Assembly: GCF_002005405.1 (NCBI RefSeq)
Contig: NZ_CP019728.1
Span: forward strand, 1,054,001-1,118,000
Length of the DNA stretch: 64,000 bases
From: Jeotgalibaca dankookensis
GTDB taxonomy: Bacteria > Bacillota > Bacilli > Lactobacillales > Aerococcaceae
Direction: 5' to 3'
Part shown: positions 56,581 to 64,000 of the stretch, piece by piece
Position numbering within the stretch: the stretch's first letter is position 1
How the letters are laid out: the number at the start of each line of letters is the position of its first letter
Notes under the pieces: model-generated
The model's input: only the letters and a program-made list of their open reading frames with translations
Databases searched by the model: none
Told to the model about the DNA's origin: nothing
Made by a program: the position numbers and the translations under genes

Positions 56581-57087
56581 TTATTTTTCCAGTCCTTCGA
56601 TAAACTCATTAACCAATCGATCTTGATCTTCTGAACTCAATTCTCTGCCAATTATCTTTTCAGCAAGTGCAATCGATAACCCACTAATTTCAGTTCGCAT
56701 ACTTTGGAGCATACGTGTTCGTTCAAGTTCAACTTCTTGTTCAACTTGTTTTCGAATCCGTTGTGCATCTTCGTTTGCTGTTTTGATAATTGTTTTTTGT
56801 AATTCTTTACCTTCAATTTGTGCTTTACTTAATAATTCATTTGCACTATTACGTGCTTCTCGTAACTGCGCTTCTGTTTCGGCACGATCTCTCAAAGCAA
56901 TTTTTTTTGCTTCTGATGCTGTATCTATGTCAGAATTAATCGTCTTTTCTCTTTCTTCCAATACATTCATTAGTGGTTTCCAAGCAATACGCTTTACTAG
57001 CCAAAGTAATAATAAGAATGAAACAAGAGTAACGATTGTATTTCCCAGTGCTGTGGAAGTAGCTCCCAGCAACATTAGTGGTTTCAT
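56581..57087 (-). CDS. atpF: ATP synthase b subunit
   Basis: 168 residues. One N-terminal membrane segment (NTIVTLVSFLLLLWLVKRIAWKPLMNVLEER) in pieces NTIVTLVSFLLLLW and KRIAWKPLM, then a long charged helix, ending FIEGLEK. Peripheral stalk. GGAGGGTTTAT before the ATG. Confidence 0.96.
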   Translation of the reverse strand: MKPLMLLGATSTALGNTIVTLVSFLLLLWLVKRIAWKPLMNVLEEREKTINSDIDTASEAKKIALRDRAETEAQLREARNSANELLSKAQIEGKELQKTIIKTANEDAQRIRKQVEQEVELERTRMLQSMRTEISGLSIALAEKIIGRELSSEDQDRLVNEFIEGLEK

Positions 57088-57119
57088 ATAAACCCTCCTA
57101 TTTATGTATCATTCTTTTT

Positions 57120-57347
<228 letters not shown>

Positions 57348-57356
57348 TTATTTAAA

Positions 57357-58067
57357 TTAATGTTCGATTTTATGAGATAAATAAACCATTGTTAAAGTTG
57401 TAAATACAAAAGCTTGAATAGAGCCAATGAATACTGAGAATCCTTGCCAAACCATTTGTAGAGGAATACCAATAATCCAAGTCCACGGTCCAAAACTTAA
57501 TGCCAGTGATGCTATTAAACCGAGTAAAATTTCACCCGCAAAAACGTTACCGTATAAACGCAGAGCTAAAGTAAGCGTATTTGTGAATTCTTCCAAAATT
57601 TTAATTGGGAATAATGCTGGCACAGGACGTATGTAGCTATTCATAAAGTAATCTTTAAAACCTTGTTCACGTACTCCATAGTAATGTGTCATTAAAATAA
57701 CCAATAGTGCAAGAGCTAATGTGACAACCGGACTAGCGGTAGGACTCTTAAAGTAAGAAAAACCACCTATGTTTATAACCAAAATTAATCCTACGATATT
57801 TGCTACCCATATGAATAAAAAGAGAGTAAAACCTAGTAGATAAAATTGTTCGCCAACTTTCCAATCCATTGAACTGGAAATCATATTCTTTACAAAATCT
57901 GCAATATATTCGATAGCGAGCTGTGCTTTCCCAGGCTTAACAGACAATTTTCTTGTCGTGATATAGGAAAAAAGAAGGATAATTATACACGTTACAATAA
58001 CACTGATGATGATACTCAAATCAAAACCAATTCCCATAAACTCAACAATAACAGATTCGTGTTCCAA
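57357..58067 (-). CDS. atpB: ATP synthase a subunit
   Basis: About 236 residues from TTG 58067 (AGAGGTG 6 nt before; the frame opens at a GTG inside that site). Five or more membrane segments; the essential Arg is in LTLALRLYGNVFAGEI. KPGKAQLAIEYIADFVK and PVPALFPIKILEEF are normal. Proton channel of Fo. First gene of the atp operon; no atpI is present. Confidence 0.96.
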   Translation of the reverse strand: MEHESVIVEFMGIGFDLSIIISVIVTCIIILLFSYITTRKLSVKPGKAQLAIEYIADFVKNMISSSMDWKVGEQFYLLGFTLFLFIWVANIVGLILVINIGGFSYFKSPTASPVVTLALALLVILMTHYYGVREQGFKDYFMNSYIRPVPALFPIKILEEFTNTLTLALRLYGNVFAGEILLGLIASLALSFGPWTWIIGIPLQMVWQGFSVFIGSIQAFVFTTLTMVYLSHKIEH

Positions 58068-58389
58068 TCGTTTCACCTCTTTTCAACCAAATTAAAACAA
58101 ACCATAAAAAGACACACTAAATAAAAGCGGCTTGCTTGCTTGCTCAATGATATCATCTTGTCGTAACATTTTCAAAGTTTTTTGAAAAAATTAAGAAAAT
58201 TTCTTTACTATAACATATAATAATATTGTTTAAAAGCATTGTGACAAGGTTATTTGTAATTTTTATCTGCAACATCATTTCAATCCACTTCATAATGTGG
58301 ATTTAGTCATAGCTATTTAATGACATTATCATTTATTGACAAAATAAAAAAGAGGGAAAGAATCGCTTTTTTTCCTCTTCGATGTTTAA
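58068..58389. other. 322-bp gap: atp promoter region and upp terminator
   Basis: AT-rich. TATAGT (58207-58212, minus strand) with TTTAAA 16-17 bp upstream is a weak candidate for the atp promoter; TTGTCA near 58243-58248 is too far away to pair with it. No atpI and no RNA gene. The upp terminator is at its right end. Confidence 0.45.
58346..58379 (-). terminator. Terminator after upp
   Basis: AAGAGGAAA pairs, with a bulge, with TTTCCCTCTT, followed by TTTTTT on the minus strand. Confidence 0.7.
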
Positions 58390-59025
58390 CTATTTCGTTC
58401 CAAATAGACGGTCACCAGCATCTCCCAGACCTGGAAGAATATAACCAATTTCATTTAATCGATCATCCAAAGCAGCAACGACGATTTCTACATCCGGGTA
58501 AGCATCATTAAGTGCTTTAACTCCTTCAGGTGCTGCAACAAGACAAACAAATTTAATATTTGAAGTTTTAGCTCCTCGTTTTTCAAGCGCTTCGATTGCA
58601 GCAATAGCTGATCCGCCTGTAGCTAACATAGGGTCAACAACGAATAATTTACGTTCAGAAATGTCTGCTGGTAATTTTACGAAATACTCATGTGGTTGAA
58701 GTGTTTCTTCATCTCGATATAACCCAACATGGCCTACTTTCGCAGCTGGTAACATTGCTAAGAAGCCGTCGACCATCCCAATTCCCGCACGGAGAATAGG
58801 AATAATAGCAACTTTTTTACCACTTAACGTTTTTTCTACTGATTTTACAAGTGGTGTTTCAATTTCAATATCCTCTAAAGGCATATCACGGGTGACTTCG
58901 TATGCCATTAGCATCGCAATTTCACTTACCACTTGGCGAAAGTCCTTTGTTCCTGTTTCTACTCTACGAATAATTGTCAATTTATGTTGAATCAACGGAT
59001 GATCCATTACTGTTACACGTCCCAT
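58390..59025 (-). CDS. upp: Uracil phosphoribosyltransferase
   Basis: About 211 residues from ATG 59025 (GAGAGGGG 8 nt before; the frame opens 8 codons earlier). [31 protein letters not shown] (PRPP loop) and [18 protein letters not shown] (uracil site) are clear. Salvages uracil to UMP. Before the atp operon, as in B. subtilis. Confidence 0.97.
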   Translation of the reverse strand: MGRVTVMDHPLIQHKLTIIRRVETGTKDFRQVVSEIAMLMAYEVTRDMPLEDIEIETPLVKSVEKTLSGKKVAIIPILRAGIGMVDGFLAMLPAAKVGHVGLYRDEETLQPHEYFVKLPADISERKLFVVDPMLATGGSAIAAIEALEKRGAKTSNIKFVCLVAAPEGVKALNDAYPDVEIVVAALDDRLNEIGYILPGLGDAGDRLFGTK

Positions 59026-59089
59026 TTGTATTCCCCTCTCAGTTTTCACTTGTTACATTGTATAAGATTACCAGCCATTTTGCTAGGTA

Positions 59090-60319
59090 TTATTTACTTT
59101 TTTCGTATAAGCTAAAATTCTCTGTTAATTCATGTACGGAATTTCTGATGGCTTCTAATTGTTCGGGCTTATCTCGATTTTCTAGTGTCTCAATCATCAA
59201 TTCGGCAACTTGCACGGCTTCTTTCCTACCAAATCCGCGCGTAGTTATGGCTGGTGTTCCAATTCGAATACCACTTGTTTTTGATGGTGGTAATGTATCA
59301 AAAGGAATCGAATTTTTATTAACAGTGATTCCTACTGAATCAAGTAACGTTTCTACTTCTTGACCATTTAATCCAAACTCTGAGACATCCAGTAACAGCA
59401 AATGATTGTCTGTTCCGCCACTAATCACTCGGAATCTGGACTGTTTTAAAACTTCTGCCATTGCCTTAGCGTTTTCGACTACTTGACCGATATATTCCTT
59501 AAAGGAAAGGTCCATTGCTTCGTTGAACGCTACTGCTTTTGCGGCAATTACATGTTCCAAAGGCCCGCCCTGGATTCCTGGAAAAACAGCGGAGTTTAAT
59601 TTTTTCCCATATTGTTTTTTGGCCATAATAATTCCACCACGTGGACCTCGTAAGGTTTTATGAGTCGTCGAAGTAACAACATCGGCATACGCTACCGGAT
59701 TTTGATGGTGTCCTGTTGCGCAGAGTCCAGCAATATGAGCCATATCAACAAGTAATTTAGCGCCTACTTCATCTGCTATTTCACGAAATTTTTTGAAATC
59801 AATTTGGCGGGAATAAGCACTAGCACCTGCAACAATCAATTGCGGTTTTTCTTGGATCGCGATTTCTTTTACTTTTTCATAATCGATAACTTCTGTATCT
59901 TTATCAACCCCATACGATACAAAGTCATACGTTTGTCCACTAAAATTAACTTTAGACCCGTGCGTTAAATGTCCACCATGATTAAGGTCCATCCCTAATA
60001 TTTTACTACCTGGTTCCAGAAGCGCCCGATAGGCGGCCATATTCGCTTGACTGCCAGAATGGGGTTGTACATTGGCATACTCTGCTTGAAATAGTTCTTT
60101 TAATCGATCGATGGCTAAATTCTCAATCACGTCCACAAACTCGCAGCCACCATAGTAACGTTTACCTGGATAGCCTTCTGCGTATTTATTCGTTAAAATA
60201 CTTCCTTGCACTGCCATTACCTCTTCTGAAACAAAATTTTCGGATGCAATCAACTCAATCCCATTTTCTTGTCTTAACTTTTCATTTTCTATTGCTTGGA
60301 AAACTTGCTTATCATACAT
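59090..60319 (-). CDS. glyA: Serine hydroxymethyltransferase
   Basis: 409 residues. [55 protein letters not shown] (PLP Lys), and [19 protein letters not shown] in part. Makes glycine and one-carbon units. CAGGAGTGATAAG before the ATG. Between sua5 and upp. No riboswitch seen upstream. Confidence 0.97.
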   Translation of the reverse strand: MYDKQVFQAIENEKLRQENGIELIASENFVSEEVMAVQGSILTNKYAEGYPGKRYYGGCEFVDVIENLAIDRLKELFQAEYANVQPHSGSQANMAAYRALLEPGSKILGMDLNHGGHLTHGSKVNFSGQTYDFVSYGVDKDTEVIDYEKVKEIAIQEKPQLIVAGASAYSRQIDFKKFREIADEVGAKLLVDMAHIAGLCATGHHQNPVAYADVVTSTTHKTLRGPRGGIIMAKKQYGKKLNSAVFPGIQGGPLEHVIAAKAVAFNEAMDLSFKEYIGQVVENAKAMAEVLKQSRFRVISGGTDNHLLLLDVSEFGLNGQEVETLLDSVGITVNKNSIPFDTLPPSKTSGIRIGTPAITTRGFGRKEAVQVAELMIETLENRDKPEQLEAIRNSVHELTENFSLYEKSK

Positions 60320-60387
60320 CTTATCACTCCTGAAATAATCATTTTATTAAAATACGATTAGAGCTCGTGCCAAGTATAGCACAGAAC

Positions 60388-61407
60388 CTATTCTGGATAA
60401 ATGGTTGTTGCAGCTTTTTCTAGTCGATTCATAACGGCAATTCCAATTCCCTCTTTAGGATAGACTTCGGCTAAGATGATATCAACGTCTTGACCATCAA
60501 AATAACGTAACCCTGCATACAATTTTTTCGAAGCTAGCATCGGTTCTTTTATAGAACCTAGTGAATAAACTGACAGTTCTGATTTTTCTGTCAGTTCAGC
60601 TATTTTTTCATCAGAAGCTAGAATACCAATTCTTTTATTTTTTTGCAGGAGCTCCTTAATCTTTCCTTGCCAATCACTTTTTATTAAGACGACAGGTTGT
60701 TCTGGTGAGTAATGGATATATTTCATTCCAGGTGCTTTGGGGGCACCTTCTTGATTTTTCTGGCTTACTTCGTGATTCATCCAAACTTTCTGATCAATAA
60801 CGATTTGAATTTGTTCTCGAGTAATGGCTCCTGGGCGCAAAATAATTGGCCCTCTTGAATCAGTCAAATCAAGAACAGTTGATTCCACACCGATATTGGT
60901 CTCACCGCCGTCTACAACCCCTACAATTTTTCCTTCAAGGTCGTGTAATACATGTTCTGGTTTAGTCGGACTGGGTTTTCCTGAGGTATTCGCACTTGGC
61001 CCTACTAGGGGAAATCCAGCTTCTTTAATTAATTGTAAAGTCATTGGCTGATCAGGCATACGCAAAGCGACTGTTGTTTGATTGCCAGTTACAGATGGCG
61101 CAAAGATATCTGGTTTAACATTGAAAATCAATGTTAAAGGACCGGGCCAATAAGCACGCATCAATTTTTTTGCCATAGGAGAAACCTCGGCCACATAAGA
61201 GGCAATGTCATCTGAAGCAACATGAACAATCAAAGGGTTATCACTAGGTCTTCCTTTTACTTGGTATACTTTTTTTACAGCAGCATCATCTGAAGCAATT
61301 GCTCCCAGCCCATAAACTGTTTCGGTTGGAAAAGCGACTAACTCCCCTGCTTTCAAATAATGACTCGCTTCCTCTAAATTTTCAGAATGAAACAATTTTG
61401 TTTTCAT
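60388..61407 (-). CDS. Threonylcarbamoyl-AMP synthase (Sua5/YwlC)
   Basis: About 339 residues from ATG 61407 (GAAAGGA about 10 nt before); the upstream frame to 61470 has no ribosome site. YrdC domain: LVAFPTETVYGLGA, KVYQVKGRPSDNPLIVHV, PLVGPSANTSGKPSPT, STVLDLTD. A C-terminal Sua5 domain follows (GIGIAVMNRLEKAA near the end). First step of t6A in tRNA. 60 bp after prmC. Confidence 0.95.
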   Translation of the reverse strand: MKTKLFHSENLEEASHYLKAGELVAFPTETVYGLGAIASDDAAVKKVYQVKGRPSDNPLIVHVASDDIASYVAEVSPMAKKLMRAYWPGPLTLIFNVKPDIFAPSVTGNQTTVALRMPDQPMTLQLIKEAGFPLVGPSANTSGKPSPTKPEHVLHDLEGKIVGVVDGGETNIGVESTVLDLTDSRGPIILRPGAITREQIQIVIDQKVWMNHEVSQKNQEGAPKAPGMKYIHYSPEQPVVLIKSDWQGKIKELLQKNKRIGILASDEKIAELTEKSELSVYSLGSIKEPMLASKKLYAGLRYFDGQDVDIILAEVYPKEGIGIAVMNRLEKAATTIYPE

Positions 61408-61466
61408 TTTTCTTAGTCCTTTCTCAAAAAAAAACCAAGACAAATGTCCGGCTTTTTTATAGTGCA

Positions 61467-62324
61467 TCATTTTACAATTAACATACGATCTAATCCGTTA
61501 ATGTCTTGTTGGATCAAAACTTCTTTATCTGGAAAAGCTTTTTTATAGAGTTCTAAGAGTTTTTCCCCTTGTTGAAAACCTATTTCCATAAATAAACAAC
61601 CATCCGTTTTTAAAGAAAATGGCAATGAATAAGCTAGACGCTCATACAAGCTCATTCCTTCATTTCCGGCAAAAAGTGCTGAATGTGGTTCATACTCTAA
61701 CACAGATTCATCCATTAATTCCGTTTCGCTATAACTGATGTAAGGTGGATTGCTAATAATACAATCAAAGGTTTCCAAAGAAACTGGTTCTAGTAAATCG
61801 CCTTGTAAAAAACGGATATCTAATTGATGATTTCTAGCATTTTCTTCTGCGACTCGCAAGGCTTTCTCAGAAATATCAGTTGCCGTTACACTATCTTGGT
61901 TTCGCTCATGTTTCATCGTAATGGCAATTGCACCGGAACCAGTCCCAATGTCTAATGTCTTTAGAGGTTGCGTTCCCACTTTTTTATTCAGGTGTGTCAG
62001 TGCTATTTGGACTAACTCCTCTGTTTCAGAGCGCGGAATGAGCGTATCCGAATTAACCTTTAGAGGGAGGCCATAAAACCATTCTTTTCCTACAATATAC
62101 TGTACGGGTTTTCCTTCAATAAATTGGTTCAAATCGTCTAAATATTGTAAAAATATATCTTCGGGCATCTCTTGGTTCAGATGCTTAATAAAGTCTGTTT
62201 TATTCCAATCCAAACGATCTAATAACAAGCGTTCAGCTACGTAGGTATGTTTATTATTTAATTCTAAATAACGCGCACCTTGTTGAACCGTTTGTTGATA
62301 GGTTCGCTTCCTAAGAATTTCCAT
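61467..62324 (-). CDS. prmC: Release factor glutamine methyltransferase
   Basis: 285 residues. [30 protein letters not shown] (SAM site), and [15 protein letters not shown] (NPPY) are clear. Methylates the Gln of the GGQ motif in release factors. Overlaps the end of prfA by 14 bp. Confidence 0.96.
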   Translation of the reverse strand: MEILRKRTYQQTVQQGARYLELNNKHTYVAERLLLDRLDWNKTDFIKHLNQEMPEDIFLQYLDDLNQFIEGKPVQYIVGKEWFYGLPLKVNSDTLIPRSETEELVQIALTHLNKKVGTQPLKTLDIGTGSGAIAITMKHERNQDSVTATDISEKALRVAEENARNHQLDIRFLQGDLLEPVSLETFDCIISNPPYISYSETELMDESVLEYEPHSALFAGNEGMSLYERLAYSLPFSLKTDGCLFMEIGFQQGEKLLELYKKAFPDKEVLIQQDINGLDRMLIVK

Positions 62325-63390
62325 CGTTAATCTTCTCCAACTTCTCAGCTTGATCTGCTAATATTAGCGCGTCAATAATTTCATCTAACTTACCACTTAG
62401 TATTTGGTCTAATTTTTGAATCGTCAGTCCAATTCGGTGATCGGTCACTCTATTTTGTGGGTAGTTATAAGTTCTAATCCGTTCAGAACGGTCTCCTGTC
62501 CCAACGGCTGACTTTCTACTAGCATCGTACTCAGATTGTGCCTCAGAAGAGAGCTTGTCTGACACGCGCGCGCGTAGGACAGTCATAGCCTTTTCGCGAT
62601 TCTTTAATTGTGAGCGCTCATCTTGCATAGCAACAACAATACCTGTTGGAATGTGCGTTAATCGTACAGCAGAAGCAGTTTTATTAACGTGTTGTCCACC
62701 CGCTCCTGAAGCGTGGTAAATATCGACCCGGATATCTTTATCCGCTATACTCACGTCTACTTCTTCCATTTCCGGCATAACCACAACCGTTGCAGTTGAC
62801 GTGTGCACCCGTCCTTGTGATTCAGTTGAAGGGACACGCTGAACGCGGTGTGCGCCACTTTCGTATTTCAATTTTGAAAAGACATTTTGGCCGGTAATCA
62901 TTAAAGTGATTTCTTTATACCCACCAATACCAGTAATATTGGCATCCATCACCTCAACTCGCCACCCTTGGGATTCAGCAAATTTGCTATACATTTCAAA
63001 CAAACTCCCAGCAAATAAAGCGGCTTCGTCTCCACCTGCTGCGCCACGGATTTCCATGATAATGTTTTTATCATCATTTGGGTCTTCAGGAAGCAACATA
63101 ACTTTAATTTGTTCTTCAAGCTCTTCTATTTCAGTTTTTAAATCACTTAGTTCTTCTTTAGCTAATTTGGCCATATCGTCATCTAAGCTCTCTGACAATA
63201 ATTCTTCTGTTTCCGCCAGTTCTTCTTGGATTCGTTGATAACGACGAAACACTTCAACTTTTGGTCGGAGATCGGCCTCTTCTTTTGTAAGTTCCATTAA
63301 GCGTTGGGTATCCGAAATAACTTCGGGATCACTTAGTAGCTCGGAAAGTTCTTCATACCGAATAATAAATGTATCTAGTTGCTCAAACAT
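62311..63390 (-). CDS. prfA: Peptide chain release factor 1
   Basis: About 359 residues from ATG 63390. [37 protein letters not shown], and [20 protein letters not shown] with the GGQ that frees the peptide. Its GGQ is the target of prmC, its neighbour. Reads UAA and UAG. Confidence 0.97.
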   Translation of the reverse strand: MFEQLDTFIIRYEELSELLSDPEVISDTQRLMELTKEEADLRPKVEVFRRYQRIQEELAETEELLSESLDDDMAKLAKEELSDLKTEIEELEEQIKVMLLPEDPNDDKNIIMEIRGAAGGDEAALFAGSLFEMYSKFAESQGWRVEVMDANITGIGGYKEITLMITGQNVFSKLKYESGAHRVQRVPSTESQGRVHTSTATVVVMPEMEEVDVSIADKDIRVDIYHASGAGGQHVNKTASAVRLTHIPTGIVVAMQDERSQLKNREKAMTVLRARVSDKLSSEAQSEYDASRKSAVGTGDRSERIRTYNYPQNRVTDHRIGLTIQKLDQILSGKLDEIIDALILADQAEKLEKINDGNS

Positions 63391-63440
63391 ATTTTTCAAA
63401 ACCCTTCTAATTTTCGAATACTGGCATCTTTCAGCTTACT

Positions 63441-64000
63441 TCACTTCAGTGGTGGATGGAAGTAGTGGTTACGACAAACGGGTATGTAGGCTTCATTCCC
63501 ACCAATTTGAATTTGTTCACCTTGGTAAACAGGCTTGCCGTTTACAAGTCGCATATTCATAATTGCTTTCTTATGGCAGTACCAGCAAATTGTTTTAATT
63601 TCTTCAATTTTATCTGCATACAAAAGTAAATATTTTGACCCTTCAAAGAGTTCATTAGAAAAATCATTTTTTAAACCAAAAGCCATAACAGGTATATGCA
63701 GTTTATCAACAATATTAGCTAACTGTAACACATGTTTTTTTTGTAAGAATTGCGATTCATCAACCAATACACAAAAAGGGGTAGTAGTTTGTTCTTCTAC
63801 AATTGCATACATATCTGTTTCCGAATAGACCGGAATAGCTGCTCGTTTTATGCCAATACGGCTCGCTACAACGCCTATTTTATCACGGTCATCAACAGCG
63901 CTGGTAAAAATTAAAACTGTTTTATCTTGCTCTTCATAATTGTGGGCTACTTTTAAAATTTCAATTGTTTTCCCACTATTCATTGCTCCGTATTTAAAAA
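63441..64000 (-). CDS. tdk: Thymidine kinase, N-terminus cut by window edge
   Basis: [20 protein letters not shown] (P-loop) continues past the window edge, so the start is missing by a few residues; ATG 63983 is internal. [14 protein letters not shown] (DES), [11 protein letters not shown] and [10 protein letters not shown] (zinc Cys/His). Usual size about 190 residues. Upstream of prfA, as in many Firmicutes. Confidence 0.95.
   Translation of the reverse strand, partial: FKYGAMNSGKTIEILKVAHNYEEQDKTVLIFTSAVDDRDKIGVVASRIGIKRAAIPVYSETDMYAIVEEQTTTPFCVLVDESQFLQKKHVLQLANIVDKLHIPVMAFGLKNDFSNELFEGSKYLLLYADKIEEIKTICWYCHKKAIMNMRLVNGKPVYQGEQIQIGGNEAYIPVCRNHYFHPPLK

Noticed and set aside
59040-60390. 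Glycine or purine riboswitch before glyA or upp
   Set aside because: The gaps are short and lack the paired conserved cores of these riboswitches.

Overview
The window is low-GC DNA from a Gram-positive bacterium of the order Lactobacillales. The housekeeping half looks like the Carnobacteriaceae/Enterococcaceae side of that order: a class III fructose-1,6-bisphosphatase, cggR-gap-pgk-tpiA-gpmI-eno, a CtsR-type site on clpP, murA next to a DUF1146 gene, and an atpBEFHAGDC-upp-glyA-sua5-prmC-prfA-tdk chain. I cannot name the genus.

Layout. (1) 1-5.2 kb: end of an accessory block holding a GmrSD-like DUF262/DUF1524 gene cut by the window edge, a two-gene HipA-like kinase/HIRAN operon, a DUF4357 scrap and a decayed integrase 3' end. 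(2) 5.2-33.1 kb: a 27.9 kb accessory element that ends at the 3' end of ssrA (tmRNA). It starts at an ssrA-end-like core (5230-5245), ends at the real one (33126-33141), and has a second decayed integrase next to ssrA. The pattern suggests two islands in tandem at ssrA. Cargo from left to right: a DinG-like helicase with two unknown partners, an Mrr-like nuclease, a restriction-modification pair (Eco57I-type methylase plus GIY-YIG/helicase), a broken aquaporin gene, an arsenic operon (arsA-arsR-arsD-acr3), a double-rhodanese gene, a broken merA, cadC-cadD-cadA, and a metal/redox locus with two HMA chaperones, a P1B ATPase with a CPG motif, and a Dps protein. (3) 33.1-64 kb: core chromosome, almost entirely on the minus strand, interrupted by one IS30-family element.

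Most notable: four exact FNR-type palindromes (TTGAT-N4-ATCAA), each followed by 22 nt and a -10-like hexamer on the minus strand. Two precede the HMA genes, one a small internally duplicated protein, and one a 10-codon ORF. This looks like a compact Crp/Fnr-controlled metal/redox regulon. An ISL3-family element with a clean 8-bp target duplication has inserted in the ATPase gene and by chance keeps the frame, replacing the first 21 codons.

Other oddities are an ATP synthase delta subunit of only about 101 residues that lacks the usual N-terminal domain, a HipA-like kinase whose N-terminal subdomain is encoded in the following gene fused to HIRAN, and the uncharacterised helicase/coiled-coil/426-residue block next to the restriction genes.
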